From: Deltaproteobacteria bacterium
GTDB taxonomy: Bacteria > Myxococcota_A > UBA796 > GCA-2862545
Assembly (NCBI GenBank): GCA_006226595.1
Contig: SBGP01000094.1
Span: 1 to 55,586, forward strand
Reading direction: 5' to 3'
DNA length: 55,586 nucleotides
Below the pieces are notes generated by a model. That model worked only from the letters and a program-made list of their open reading frames with translations. It was not told the origin of the DNA and did not search any database. A program made the position numbers and the translations under genes. Shown one piece after another: positions 37,050-46,048 of this stretch (position 1 is the first letter of the stretch; each line of letters starts with the position of its first letter).

Positions 37050-38021
37050 ATGTCCGCTCTGTCCCTCGTGTCCGACGACGCCCTGTACGCCGACGAGCCC
37101 GCGCCCCTCGACGAGAGCGAGCTGCTCAAGCTCTCGCCCCTCGACGCGCGCACCCTCGCCGACGACCTGCCGCTCGGCACGCGGTTCACGCTGCGTGAAG
37201 ACATCACCCCGGTCCAGTGGGCCTTCCTTCAGAAGTACGGCTTCCTCGTCTTCGCTCGCGTGTGCTCGCCCAGCGAGGTCGCCAAGGTCCTCTCCGAGGT
37301 CGACCGCATCGAGAAGCTCCTGCTCTCGACCGGCCAGACCGAGATCTGCGGCGTGCCCGTGTGGTTCGGCACCGGTGAGGACGGCCAGCCCAAGCTGCAG
37401 CGCATGGGCTTCTCGTCGATGCACAGCGAGTGGCTCGAGAGCCTGGTCACCGACGCTCGCTTCGAGCCGGTGCGCCGCCTGATCGGCGAGAACGCCCGCA
37501 TCGGCACCCGCGAGAAGGACGGCGTGGTGTTCAACCAGTACTTCAACGAGCCCGGCAGCCTGCGGCCCGACCTCGCCTGGCACACCGACGCCCTGCGCGA
37601 CGTGTTCTACAACGGCGAGATGCCCGGCCCGATGCTCAACGTCGGCTTCCACTTCGACCGCATCAAGCCCGAGGACGGCGGCCTTCGCCTCATCCCCGGC
37701 ACGCACACGCAGAGTGCATGGTCGACCCTGTTCCACAAGGTCCACTTCGTCACCAACGACGACGATCCGCGCGAGGTCATGGTCGAGACCTGGCCTGGCG
37801 ACCTCACCGTCCACGACGGCCGCGCCTGGCACCGGGTCAAGGCCTCGCCGCACACCGGCGCCCGCAGCCTGCGCCGCTCGATGTACGTGCCCTATGTGAT
37901 CGACGCGTACCAGCCCAAGGACGAGAACAGCAAGACCAACGCGTACATGCGCGTGCTCGACGCCGCGATGCGCGTGAAGGGCCTGCTCGCCAAGCGCCGC
38001 GACCGCAAGGCTCGCCGCTAG
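37050..38021 (+). CDS. phytanoyl-CoA dioxygenase (PhyH)-family oxygenase
   Basis: 323 residues; ATG 37050, SD GGAGG. Fe(II)/2-oxoglutarate ligands are visible: His178 and Asp180 in AWHTDALRD, His261 in VHDGRAWHRV, and a 2-oxoglutarate-binding Arg in GARSLRRSMYV. GGLRLIPGTH matches the PhyH core. Enzymes of this family hydroxylate lipid acyl chains or natural products. No biosynthetic cluster adjoins it, so the substrate is open. Ends one base before the stop of the convergent K+ channel gene. Confidence 0.85.
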   Translation: MSALSLVSDDALYADEPAPLDESELLKLSPLDARTLADDLPLGTRFTLREDITPVQWAFLQKYGFLVFARVCSPSEVAKVLSEVDRIEKLLLSTGQTEICGVPVWFGTGEDGQPKLQRMGFSSMHSEWLESLVTDARFEPVRRLIGENARIGTREKDGVVFNQYFNEPGSLRPDLAWHTDALRDVFYNGEMPGPMLNVGFHFDRIKPEDGGLRLIPGTHTQSAWSTLFHKVHFVTNDDDPREVMVETWPGDLTVHDGRAWHRVKASPHTGARSLRRSMYVPYVIDAYQPKDENSKTNAYMRVLDAAMRVKGLLAKRRDRKARR

Positions 38022-38022
38022 C

Positions 38023-39006
38023 TCAGCGCAGGGTCGCCGCGAAGCTGGCCAGGTCCTCGGGCTTGCCGACGGCGACCACCACGTCCCCCTGCTCGATGAT
38101 GGACTCGGGGCCGGGCACCGCCTCGAGGCTACCGTCCTTCTTGCGCACGGCGACGACGAGCACGCTGTGGACGTGGCGTGGCTTGAGCTCGGCCAGCGGG
38201 GTGTGCATTTCGCGGCCGACCTTGACGTCCTCGACCGCGAGATCGGCGTTGGTCCGGACGAGCGCGAGCTCGAGGAAGGCGCGGGCCTCCGGACGCAGCA
38301 GGCCGAGCGCCATGTGCGTGCCACCGAGACCATAGGGCGAGAGCACGCCCGCAGCGCCCGCGCGGTAGGCCTTGGTCGCCGCGTCCTCGCTGGACACGCG
38401 GGTGAGGATGCGCAGGTCGGGGTGCAGGCCGTGCGCGGACAGGGTGACGAGGATGTTCACCGCGTCCTGGCCCGTGGCCACCGCGAGCCCTCTGGCCTGG
38501 CCGATGTGCGCACTCTCGAGCACGTCGTCGAGCGAGGCGTCGCCGAGGATGCAGGTGAAGCCGAGGGCCTCCGCGGCGGCCTGGGCATCCGGCTGCGACT
38601 CGATGATCACCAGCGGCTGGCCTGCATGGCGGATGTCCTGAGCCACCTCCAACCCGAGCCGGCCGAAGCCGACGACGATGAAGTGGTTGTCGAGCTTGTC
38701 CATCTCCTGCCTCCGGTGCCGCTGGCGCAGGTCCTGGCGCAGACCGCCCTCGAGCACGTAGCGGGTGACCTGGGAGAGCGCGTACGAGAACACGGACAGC
38801 CCGCTCGCGATCAGCCCCAGGGTGAACCAGCGCCCCGCGTCGCTGAGCGGGTACGGCTCCCCGTAGCCGATGGTGGTCAGCGTGATCGCGACCATCCACG
38901 CGCTGTCGAGCCAGCTCCACCCCTCGATCACGCGATATCCGACGATCCCCCCGACATTGACGAGGAGCACGAGGAGGAGCGCGAACCGCAGGCGATAGAC
39001 CAGCAT
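38023..39006 (-). CDS. two-TM potassium channel with TrkA-N (RCK) and TrkA-C domains
   Basis: 327 residues from ATG 39006 (weak SD). TM1 FALLLVLLVNVGGIVGY, pore helix and selectivity filter TTIGYGE (44-50), TM2 LGLIASGLSVFSYALSQV. Then RCK: VVGFGRLGLEVA dinucleotide-binding loop (~111-122), GDASLDDVLESAHI, and a TrkA-C domain with GREMHTPLAELK and DVVVAVG. The Kch/MthK-type layout predicts a tetrameric K+ channel gated by a nucleotide or Ca2+ at the RCK ring. Confidence 0.87.
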   Translation of the reverse strand: MLVYRLRFALLLVLLVNVGGIVGYRVIEGWSWLDSAWMVAITLTTIGYGEPYPLSDAGRWFTLGLIASGLSVFSYALSQVTRYVLEGGLRQDLRQRHRRQEMDKLDNHFIVVGFGRLGLEVAQDIRHAGQPLVIIESQPDAQAAAEALGFTCILGDASLDDVLESAHIGQARGLAVATGQDAVNILVTLSAHGLHPDLRILTRVSSEDAATKAYRAGAAGVLSPYGLGGTHMALGLLRPEARAFLELALVRTNADLAVEDVKVGREMHTPLAELKPRHVHSVLVVAVRKKDGSLEAVPGPESIIEQGDVVVAVGKPEDLASFAATLR

Positions 39007-39088
39007 CGCCCCAGGTGTAGCAGATGGACATGTCGTGACGCACCCGCGGCGACCCGCGCAGTCGTAGACTCCTTGTGGAGGCCTGGCA

Positions 39089-40351
39089 CTGGACCGCATT
39101 CGCGCCGCACTCGATTGGATTCCGTTGACGCCTGCGGGCCTGCTCGTCGGTCTGGGCGGCGCATGGGCGTGGTACGCGTACGGTATCGGGCGCGGTGACC
39201 TGGTCCTGCGCACGCTGTCGAGCGTCGCGCTGGCCGTGCTCGCGCTGTCGGCCGTGTCGACCCTTCTCGCGGCGCTCCGGCTGCGCGCGGTGCTCGCGCG
39301 GCGCGAGCGCACCGCCGAGCCGCTCGAGCTCGAGGTCGGCCACCCCGGGCCCACCGGCTTCGCGGCGAAGGTCGCGTTCCTGCTTCCGCTGGTCGACGCC
39401 CACGTCGTGTGGACGCACCCGTCGGTGAGCCATCGACTCGTGCGCGTACGCGGCGCCCTCGAGGAGCGCGTCACTCCCCTTCGCCGCGGTGAATACGACC
39501 AGATCCACCGCCGCGTCACCGTCGAGGACCACTTCGGCCTGTGCCGCATCCGCTTCGCGGCCACCGAGCACCGCCGCCTGCGGTTCTTGCCGCACGTCGG
39601 CGCACTGAAGAACATCCAGGTCGTGCAGGGCATGACCGGCGGCGACGGCATGGCGCACCCCGAGGGTCCCCCGGCTGGCGACCCGATGGACATCCGGCAC
39701 TACGGTGAGGGCGACCCCATCCGCTTCGTGCTGTGGAAGGTCTTCGCGAAGTCGAGGACCCTGGTGGTCCGCACGCCCGAGCGCGCCATCTCGCCGCAGG
39801 ACCGGACCATCGCGTACCTCGTGAGCGCTCCCGGCGATCAGGCGGCCGCAGGCGCAGCACGCGTCGCCATCGAGACCCGAGCCCTCGGCAACCGCTGGCA
39901 GCTGGGCGCGGACGGCTGCGACGAGAGTGCCGACAACCGCCCCCACGCGATGGAGCTCATTCTTCGCTCGGCGGCCGTCGACGACGCGAACAGCGGCGCC
40001 GGGCTCGGTCGCTTCCTCGCGGGGCTCGAGGGACGCTCGCGGCGAGCCGTGGTCTTCGTGCCGCCAGTTCCGGGGCCCTGGCTCGACCGGGTCCTCGCCA
40101 CCTGCGGGCCAGAGCACCTCGGCGGCGCACAGCTCGACTTCGTGGTGTGCACCGATGGCATCGGCGCACCCGCCGCCCGGCGCAGCTGGTTCGTGCGACC
40201 GACGGACACCGCCTCCGGCACCGACCCGGAGCTGCTCGCCGCGGTCCTCAAGCGACTCGCCGGGGCGGGTCGCCTCGCTGTGCTCGACCGCAAGACCGGC
40301 GAGTACCACCCTGAGAGCCACCTCGCGGCGCTGATGCGGAGGGCCTCGTGA
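39089..40351 (+). CDS. DUF58-domain protein, probable CTG start
   Basis: 420 residues if started at CTG 39089, with SD GGAGG (39077-39081) at ideal spacing; the first non-CTG start (TTG 39125) has no SD. Two N-terminal TM helices, then DUF58 with its signature DIRHYGEGDPIRFVLWKVFAKSRTLVVR (split: DIRHYGEGDP, IRFVLWKVFAK). DUF58 proteins sit beside MoxR and transglutaminase genes, as here, and are thought to aid membrane-complex assembly or maturation. Stop overlaps the next GTG (GTGA). Confidence 0.83.
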   Translation: MDRIRAALDWIPLTPAGLLVGLGGAWAWYAYGIGRGDLVLRTLSSVALAVLALSAVSTLLAALRLRAVLARRERTAEPLELEVGHPGPTGFAAKVAFLLPLVDAHVVWTHPSVSHRLVRVRGALEERVTPLRRGEYDQIHRRVTVEDHFGLCRIRFAATEHRRLRFLPHVGALKNIQVVQGMTGGDGMAHPEGPPAGDPMDIRHYGEGDPIRFVLWKVFAKSRTLVVRTPERAISPQDRTIAYLVSAPGDQAAAGAARVAIETRALGNRWQLGADGCDESADNRPHAMELILRSAAVDDANSGAGLGRFLAGLEGRSRRAVVFVPPVPGPWLDRVLATCGPEHLGGAQLDFVVCTDGIGAPAARRSWFVRPTDTASGTDPELLAAVLKRLAGAGRLAVLDRKTGEYHPESHLAALMRRAS

Positions 40352-43035
40352 GCGAGGTCGAGTCCGAGCGCCCGCTGCGGCCCCTGCGCATTCCTCCCCG
40401 CGCGGCGGCCACTGCCCTCGGCGTATTCGCGCTGCTCGCGCCGTTCACCGACTCCTACGGGCTCGTGGCCGCGGTGCTCGCCGCACCGGCGGGCGTGCTG
40501 GTCGGCGAAGGGCTCGCGTGGAGTCGCTTGCGCACCGGACCCGCCGCCGTGCTCGCCGTGCTGGTCGCCCTCGTCGGCACCGCCCTGTCGCGCATCCTCG
40601 TCGGCTTCACGGTGTTCAGCACGATGCTGGGCCCGTCCACGGCCCTGGTTCTCGGCTCGGTCGTCGGCCTGGGACTCGGAGTCACCGGTGCCGTCGGAGC
40701 GCTGCGCCTGCTCGCCCGCCGCGTGCCCACCCTGCAGACCGCCGAGCTCGCGGCCTTCGCCCTGGCCACGGCCGCCGCGTTCGCCGCCCACCGCGACGGT
40801 GCGCTGGCCCGACCCCTGTGGCTCACCGATCGCGCCTGGCAGCTCGGCGTCGACCCCGGATCGGTACTGCTCGCCATCGGCGCCCTCGCCGCCTGCCTCA
40901 TCGGCTTGCTACAGCTGCTCGAGACTCGGCACCGCCTGCCCTGGCTGTCTTGGCTGTGGCTGCCCGTGATCGCGCTGTTCGCGTTCCTGCTCTCGGACGT
41001 GGCGACCTCCGAGCGCCCGGAGTCCCCCGAGCTCGACGCGATCAAGAGCGCGATGGACCGGCCCCCCGAGGCCCGCGGGGACGAGGCGAGCGAGAGCGGC
41101 GAGTCCGGGAGCTCCGACGGCAGCGCCAAGCCCGAGCCCGCGGAGCTCGGCGAAGATGGACAGCCCGTGAAGCCCGAGCTCGGCGAGGACGGCCAGCCGG
41201 TCAAGCCCGAGCTCGGCGAGGATGGACTTCCCGTACAGCCGGAGCCCGGGGACGGCTCGGCGAAGCCCGAGCTCGGCGAGGATGGCCAGCCCGTGAAGCC
41301 CGAGCTGGGACCGGACGGCCAGCCGGTCAAGCCCGAGCAGGGCGAAGGCCCCGAAGCTCGACCCGAGCAAGGTGACGGCACCGCGGACGCCGGGGACGAC
41401 GGCGGAGAGCCGCAATCGGGCGACGACGGCGGCAAGCCCGAGTCCGGCGACGATGGCGGCAAGCCCGAGTCCGGCGACGATGGCGGCAAGCCCGAGTCTG
41501 GCGACGATGGCGGCAAGCCCGAGTCCGGCGACGATGGCGGCAAGCCCGAGTCCGGCGACGACGGCGGCAAGCCCGAGTCCGGCGACGACCCGAGCGAGAG
41601 CGAGGAGCCGCCCCCCGAGCCGCCCAAGGAGCAGCCTGACCTCGAGGACGACCAGGGCACGCGCAGCCAGAGCAATCAGCCCGTGGCGGTGGTGATCCTG
41701 GGCGACGACTACACGCCTCAGGCCGGGTACTTCTACCTGCGCCAGCAGGCGGCCTCCGAGTTCGTGGGCACCCGCCTCGTGCCCGCGCAGCGCAGCGACG
41801 TCGACCTCGACGTGCCCGATCGCTTCCCCACGGCAACCACCACGGTCGAGGCGCCCCCGCCCGAGGAGGGCCACAAGCGGGTCCACGGCAAGGTCACCAT
41901 CACCGCCGAGCACGACGGCCCCTTCGCGCTCCAGGCGCCCATCGAGCTCTCGCCGGCGTACAACCCCAACCCGGCCCGCTTCCTGCGCGCCTGGGAGTTC
42001 GTGAGCCACGCGCCGGTCACGCCGTACGAGGAGCTCGTCGGACATACCGCGGGCAGCGAGATGTCGGCGGAGGTCCTCGCCCACTACCTGGCGTTCCCGA
42101 CCGACGACCCCCGGTACCAGGAGCTCGCCGACTCGCTCGTGGCCCAGCTTCCCGAGGAGCTGCGCGACGACCCGTTCGCAAAGGCCGTGGTCATCAAGCA
42201 ACACCTCGACCAGATGGCCTACGACACCAGCGAACGCCATGCGGGAGCCGAGGACCCGACCGCCGAGTTCCTGTTCGAGGGCGACGAGATGGTCGGCTAC
42301 TGCGTGCACGCCGCCCACGCATCCGCGTACCTGCTGCGCGCCGCCGGCGTTCCCGCGCGGGTGGGCACCGGCTACGCCATCGAGGAGGAGCGTCGTCGCG
42401 GCAGCGCGCTGGTCGTGCTCTCCAAGGACGCTCACGCCTGGCCGGAGCTGTACCTGGACGGGGTCGGGTGGACCATCCTCGACATCGCGCCCGCCGAGAA
42501 CCGCGACCCCGAAGGCCAGCCCCTCGACGAGGAGATGGCCGACCTGCTCGCCGACATGGCGCGCGAAGAGCCCGAGACCGACCCGGAGGGTGGCTTCGAC
42601 TGGCGTGGCCTGTGGCACGCGACGGTGCGCACCCTCGGCAACGCCGCCATCGTGCTCGTCGCCGCCATCCTCGTGCTGCACTACCTGATCAAGCTGTGGC
42701 GCCGCGGCCGGCCGTACGTCGCGACCTCGCGCGGCATCGCCCGGGTCGGCTACCGCGCGGCCCTCGACCGCCTCGCGGAAGCCGGGCTCGTCCGCGAAGA
42801 CGGCGAGACCCGCGAGCGCTTCGCCCGCCGCGTCGCCGAGGTCTCGCCGAGCTTCGTGGCCCTCACCCAGCTGCACCTCGCCGCCGCCTTCGGCGCCCCC
42901 GACCGCCCCGAGCCGCGCTCGACCAAGACCTGGCTGCGCCTGCTCTCCCAGGTGCATCGCGAGCTCTCCGCCGGTACCGGCTTCGCGCGCTGGCTCGGCG
43001 TCATGAACCCCTTCTCCTTCTACCGCTCCCGCTGA
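40348..43035 (+). CDS. TgpA-like membrane transglutaminase with low-complexity repeats
   Basis: 895 residues from GTG 40348, coupled to DUF58. Five or so N-terminal TM helices (~20-225), then a highly charged periplasmic linker with two tandem repeats (residues ~265-415), the transglutaminase-like domain with catalytic Cys652 (GYCVHAAHASAY), His696 (DAHAWPE) and Asp712 (ILDIAP), a late TM helix (VRTLGNAAIVLVAAILVL) and a cytoplasmic tail with DUF4129-like helices. The fold is that of TgpA proteins, found with DUF58 and MoxR. The long repeat linker is unusual. Confidence 0.87.
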   Translation: MSEVESERPLRPLRIPPRAAATALGVFALLAPFTDSYGLVAAVLAAPAGVLVGEGLAWSRLRTGPAAVLAVLVALVGTALSRILVGFTVFSTMLGPSTALVLGSVVGLGLGVTGAVGALRLLARRVPTLQTAELAAFALATAAAFAAHRDGALARPLWLTDRAWQLGVDPGSVLLAIGALAACLIGLLQLLETRHRLPWLSWLWLPVIALFAFLLSDVATSERPESPELDAIKSAMDRPPEARGDEASESGESGSSDGSAKPEPAELGEDGQPVKPELGEDGQPVKPELGEDGLPVQPEPGDGSAKPELGEDGQPVKPELGPDGQPVKPEQGEGPEARPEQGDGTADAGDDGGEPQSGDDGGKPESGDDGGKPESGDDGGKPESGDDGGKPESGDDGGKPESGDDGGKPESGDDPSESEEPPPEPPKEQPDLEDDQGTRSQSNQPVAVVILGDDYTPQAGYFYLRQQAASEFVGTRLVPAQRSDVDLDVPDRFPTATTTVEAPPPEEGHKRVHGKVTITAEHDGPFALQAPIELSPAYNPNPARFLRAWEFVSHAPVTPYEELVGHTAGSEMSAEVLAHYLAFPTDDPRYQELADSLVAQLPEELRDDPFAKAVVIKQHLDQMAYDTSERHAGAEDPTAEFLFEGDEMVGYCVHAAHASAYLLRAAGVPARVGTGYAIEEERRRGSALVVLSKDAHAWPELYLDGVGWTILDIAPAENRDPEGQPLDEEMADLLADMAREEPETDPEGGFDWRGLWHATVRTLGNAAIVLVAAILVLHYLIKLWRRGRPYVATSRGIARVGYRAALDRLAEAGLVREDGETRERFARRVAEVSPSFVALTQLHLAAAFGAPDRPEPRSTKTWLRLLSQVHRELSAGTGFARWLGVMNPFSFYRSR
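41143..41337 (+). repeat. 33-bp tandem repeats, ELGEDGQPVKP
   Basis: Five-six units encoding ELGEDGQPVKP or close variants (one unit replaced by EPGDGSAKP). In frame inside the TgpA-like gene. Confidence 0.85.
41416..41589 (+). repeat. 27-bp tandem repeat, six units of SGDDGGKPE
   Basis: Near-identical 27-base units starting at 41416, 41443, 41470, 41497, 41524, 41551 and a partial unit at 41578-41589. High identity between units suggests recent expansion and length polymorphism. Confidence 0.92.
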
Positions 43036-43042
43036 GGCCGCC

Positions 43043-44080
43043 ATGGACCACGACTTCGAGCAATCCCCGCACATCACCCACGAGAAGGCACCGCCGATCA
43101 CGACCATCGACGGCGCGACCGCGGTGGTGGAGCGCATCCGTGCACGGCTCCGCCAGTCGGTCATCGGCCGGGACGAGGTGCTCGAGCTGGTGATCATCGC
43201 GCTGCTCGCCGACGGCCACGTGCTGCTCGAGGACTACCCGGGCTCCGGCAAGACCACCCTCGCCAAGGCGCTCGGCGACTGCGTGATCGACGACATCCCC
43301 GACGATCACATCGTCACCCTGCGCCGCATTCAGTTCACGCCGGACCTGCTCCCGGGCGACGTGACCGGCTCGACCATCTTCGACCCGAACACCAACCGGT
43401 TCTTCTTCCGACCCGGCCCGATCTTCGCGCACATCGTGCTCGCCGACGAGATCAACCGCACCAGCCCGAAGGTCCAGTCCGCGCTGCTCGAGGCGATGGC
43501 CGAGAAGCAGACCACCGTCGACAACCGCACGCGCCCCCTCGACAAGCTGTTCTTCGTCATCGCGACCCAGAACCCGCTCGACCTCTCCGGCACCTTTCCC
43601 CTGCCCGCCGCCCAGCTCGACCGCTTCCTGTTCAAGATCCGCATGGAGCACATCGACAAGCGGGCCGAGCTGCACCTGCTCAAGAACCTGGACGCGGTGA
43701 AGCGCGGCGCCGCCAACGACGTGCCTCGGGTCACGCGCACCGAGATCCTCGACGCGCGCCAGGTCATCCACGACCAGGTGCACATCGCCGAGGCCATCCA
43801 CGAGACCCTCGTCGACATGGCTGACGAGACGCGCAAGAGCGACCGCACCCTGCAGGGCATCTCGACCCGCGCCCTCGTCCTCATGCTACCCGCGCTCCAG
43901 GCTCGGGCCCTGTCCCAGGGACGCGACTACGTGAGCGCGGACGACGTCGAAGCCCTCGCGCCCTACGTGCTCTCACACCGCATCGTCGTCGCCCCCGGCT
44001 CCGGACGCGCCGAGGAAGTCGTGAGCGAGTGCCTGGCCCGCCCTCTCGAGCGCCTCGCCCGCAAGAGCCTGCGCCGATGA
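43043..44080 (+). CDS. MoxR-family AAA+ ATPase
   Basis: 345 residues; ATG 43043. Walker [16 protein letters not shown] (Lys70), Walker [12 protein letters not shown] (Asp135, Glu136), sensor/arginine-finger stretches and [17 protein letters not shown]. MoxR ATPases work as chaperones for DUF58 and VWA partners; both a DUF58 and a transglutaminase gene are directly upstream, the standard arrangement. Stop overlaps the next ATG (ATGA). Confidence 0.92.
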   Translation: MDHDFEQSPHITHEKAPPITTIDGATAVVERIRARLRQSVIGRDEVLELVIIALLADGHVLLEDYPGSGKTTLAKALGDCVIDDIPDDHIVTLRRIQFTPDLLPGDVTGSTIFDPNTNRFFFRPGPIFAHIVLADEINRTSPKVQSALLEAMAEKQTTVDNRTRPLDKLFFVIATQNPLDLSGTFPLPAAQLDRFLFKIRMEHIDKRAELHLLKNLDAVKRGAANDVPRVTRTEILDARQVIHDQVHIAEAIHETLVDMADETRKSDRTLQGISTRALVLMLPALQARALSQGRDYVSADDVEALAPYVLSHRIVVAPGSGRAEEVVSECLARPLERLARKSLRR

Positions 44081-46023
44081 TCTTGCTCGCGCTCGCGCTG
44101 CATGCCCACGCCGCCTCGGAAGAGGAGGTGTTCGAGGCGTGGAGCAACGGGGAGTTCCTCACCGCCGGTCGCCTGGCGGACGAGCTGCTCGCCGACAAGC
44201 CGAGCTCGATGACCGGCAACTTCGTGAAGGGCTACGTCCTGTGGAAGGAAGAGGGCGAGCACGCGGGCGCGCGGCACTACCTCGACAAGGCCGACGCGAC
44301 CTACGCGCGACGCAACAAGTCTGGCACGCTGCCCGAGGACGGCTGGCGCATGCACCTGCGCATCATGGAGGCGAAGCTCGACATCCTCTCCGAGATGGGG
44401 CTGCCCGAAGAAGAGCTCGCGCTGATGGAGGTGTTCAACCAGGACTTCTCGCCCGGGGTCGACATCCAGCGGGCGTGGCCCCTCATGCGCCTCGGCCGCT
44501 ACCCCAAGGCTCGCGAGGTAGCGCTCGCGCACGTCGACGCGCCGGAGGACTGGAAGCGGGGCGCCGCGCTCAACTCGATGTGCGCCATCGAGAGCGAGGC
44601 CCTGCAGCGGGTCGCCGCCTTCGAGTGGTGCAAGAAGGCCCTGGATCACGAGCGCTCCGGCCCTGCCCCGGACGTGACCATCGACGCCAACAACGCCGCG
44701 GGCAGCGCGCTCGGCGTCCTCGACTTCGACACGTCGCTGGACCTGGCCCGCGAGGCGACCACCGGCTCGTCGATGGGGGTCGCGAACCCGTACCAGACGC
44801 TGGTCATCCACTACACGCGGGCCGCGGACGGGTCGCGGGCGCTGAAGGCCGTCGAGGGCATGGTCGACTGGCGCAGCCGCCAGCCCGCCTCGATGCGCGA
44901 TCTCGCACGTTCGAGCACCGACGAGGTGCTCGCGCTGTTCCTGTACGCCGCCGGACGCCCCCACCGGGCCCGCGAGCTGATCGACCGGGCCATCCAGTTC
45001 CCGGACCGCGCGGGACTCACCTCCTCGGAGCCGCTGCAGGCCGAGGGCCGGCATGCCGCCCTGCGTCTTCTCGTGCGCCGACTCGAGGCCGAGCGCGCCG
45101 ACGAGGAAGCCGCCACGAAGGGCTTCTTCGCGCGGGTCGGCCACTGGCTCGGCTCGTGGCTGCCGGACACCGGGGTGTGGGAGGACCGGGCCACCCTGCG
45201 CGCTGCCCTCACCGACTCTCGGCGTCAGCGGGCCACCTTCCGCGTGTACCTCGACGGTGGCCTGGGGCTCGAGCCGTGGTTGCTCGTGCAGCTCGCCGAC
45301 GACATCGGCCATGGCGTGTTCCACGCGGCGGTGGACGAAGCCGCCGACGAGGACGCCGTGATCGAGGAGGAGCCCCCTCCCAGCCTCGACCCGATCGATG
45401 CCTACTACGACGCGTTGCGGGCAGGCGCCGCGTTCTCCGCCGGGGACTGGTCCGAGGTGCGAGCCCTCGCCGAGCCCGCATGGACGCGCATTCCAGAGGC
45501 GGATGCCCTGCTTCGCGCCGAGCTGGCCGCGATGATCGCCGAGTCGGCCTGGCGTCGTGGCGACGAGAAGGTCGCCATCGACTGGTTCGGTCGCGCCATT
45601 GCCCTCGATCCAGGGGCCCTGCGGCGGCTGGGCATCGCGCTTCCGGCTCGCGTGAGTGGCGCGGGCGGCGCGGTCGCCGACGACGTGGAGACCCTGCTCG
45701 GCCGCTCCCCTCGCCTACGCTATGCCAACGGTGCCTTCGACATCGCGGTCACCGGCAGCGGAAGTGCCGTGTCCATCTGCCTCCGCGACCCGTATGGCGC
45801 CCAGATCGGCTGCAGCAATGCCGGCGCCCCTGCCGTCGCCGAGGGTGACGACCCGCCCTCGGAGTGGGAGCTCGCCCAACACCACGTGCTCACGTGGACC
45901 GAGCGCACCTTCGCCCTGCCCACGGGAAGCGCGCTGATCGATCTCGACTCGCTCGACGGAACCACCCTGCGTCAGGGACAGCGCGAGCGCGAGCTTCTCG
46001 ACAAGGTGATCGAGGGCCTGTGA
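44077..46023 (+). CDS. secreted TPR-like repeat protein of the MoxR cluster
   Basis: 648 residues from ATG 44077, coupled to MoxR by ATGA. Short signal peptide [14 protein letters not shown]. The body consists of helical TPR-like repeats (VFEAWSNGEFLTAGRLADELL, AGARHYLDKADATYARR, RYPKAREVALAH, AVIDWFGRAIALDPG-type motifs) and ends in a small beta domain FDIAVTGSGSAVSICLRDPYG. Periplasmic; perhaps a scaffold for the transglutaminase system. No enzyme motif. Confidence 0.7.
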   Translation: MILLALALHAHAASEEEVFEAWSNGEFLTAGRLADELLADKPSSMTGNFVKGYVLWKEEGEHAGARHYLDKADATYARRNKSGTLPEDGWRMHLRIMEAKLDILSEMGLPEEELALMEVFNQDFSPGVDIQRAWPLMRLGRYPKAREVALAHVDAPEDWKRGAALNSMCAIESEALQRVAAFEWCKKALDHERSGPAPDVTIDANNAAGSALGVLDFDTSLDLAREATTGSSMGVANPYQTLVIHYTRAADGSRALKAVEGMVDWRSRQPASMRDLARSSTDEVLALFLYAAGRPHRARELIDRAIQFPDRAGLTSSEPLQAEGRHAALRLLVRRLEAERADEEAATKGFFARVGHWLGSWLPDTGVWEDRATLRAALTDSRRQRATFRVYLDGGLGLEPWLLVQLADDIGHGVFHAAVDEAADEDAVIEEEPPPSLDPIDAYYDALRAGAAFSAGDWSEVRALAEPAWTRIPEADALLRAELAAMIAESAWRRGDEKVAIDWFGRAIALDPGALRRLGIALPARVSGAGGAVADDVETLLGRSPRLRYANGAFDIAVTGSGSAVSICLRDPYGAQIGCSNAGAPAVAEGDDPPSEWELAQHHVLTWTERTFALPTGSALIDLDSLDGTTLRQGQRERELLDKVIEGL

Positions 46024-46048
46024 CGGTATGCTCCGCGCCGGAGGCTCG

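Noticed and set aside
39065-39070. TAGACT as promoter of the DUF58 gene
   Set aside because: The start of transcription would fall on the SD itself and no -35 is present, so it was left out of the feature list.
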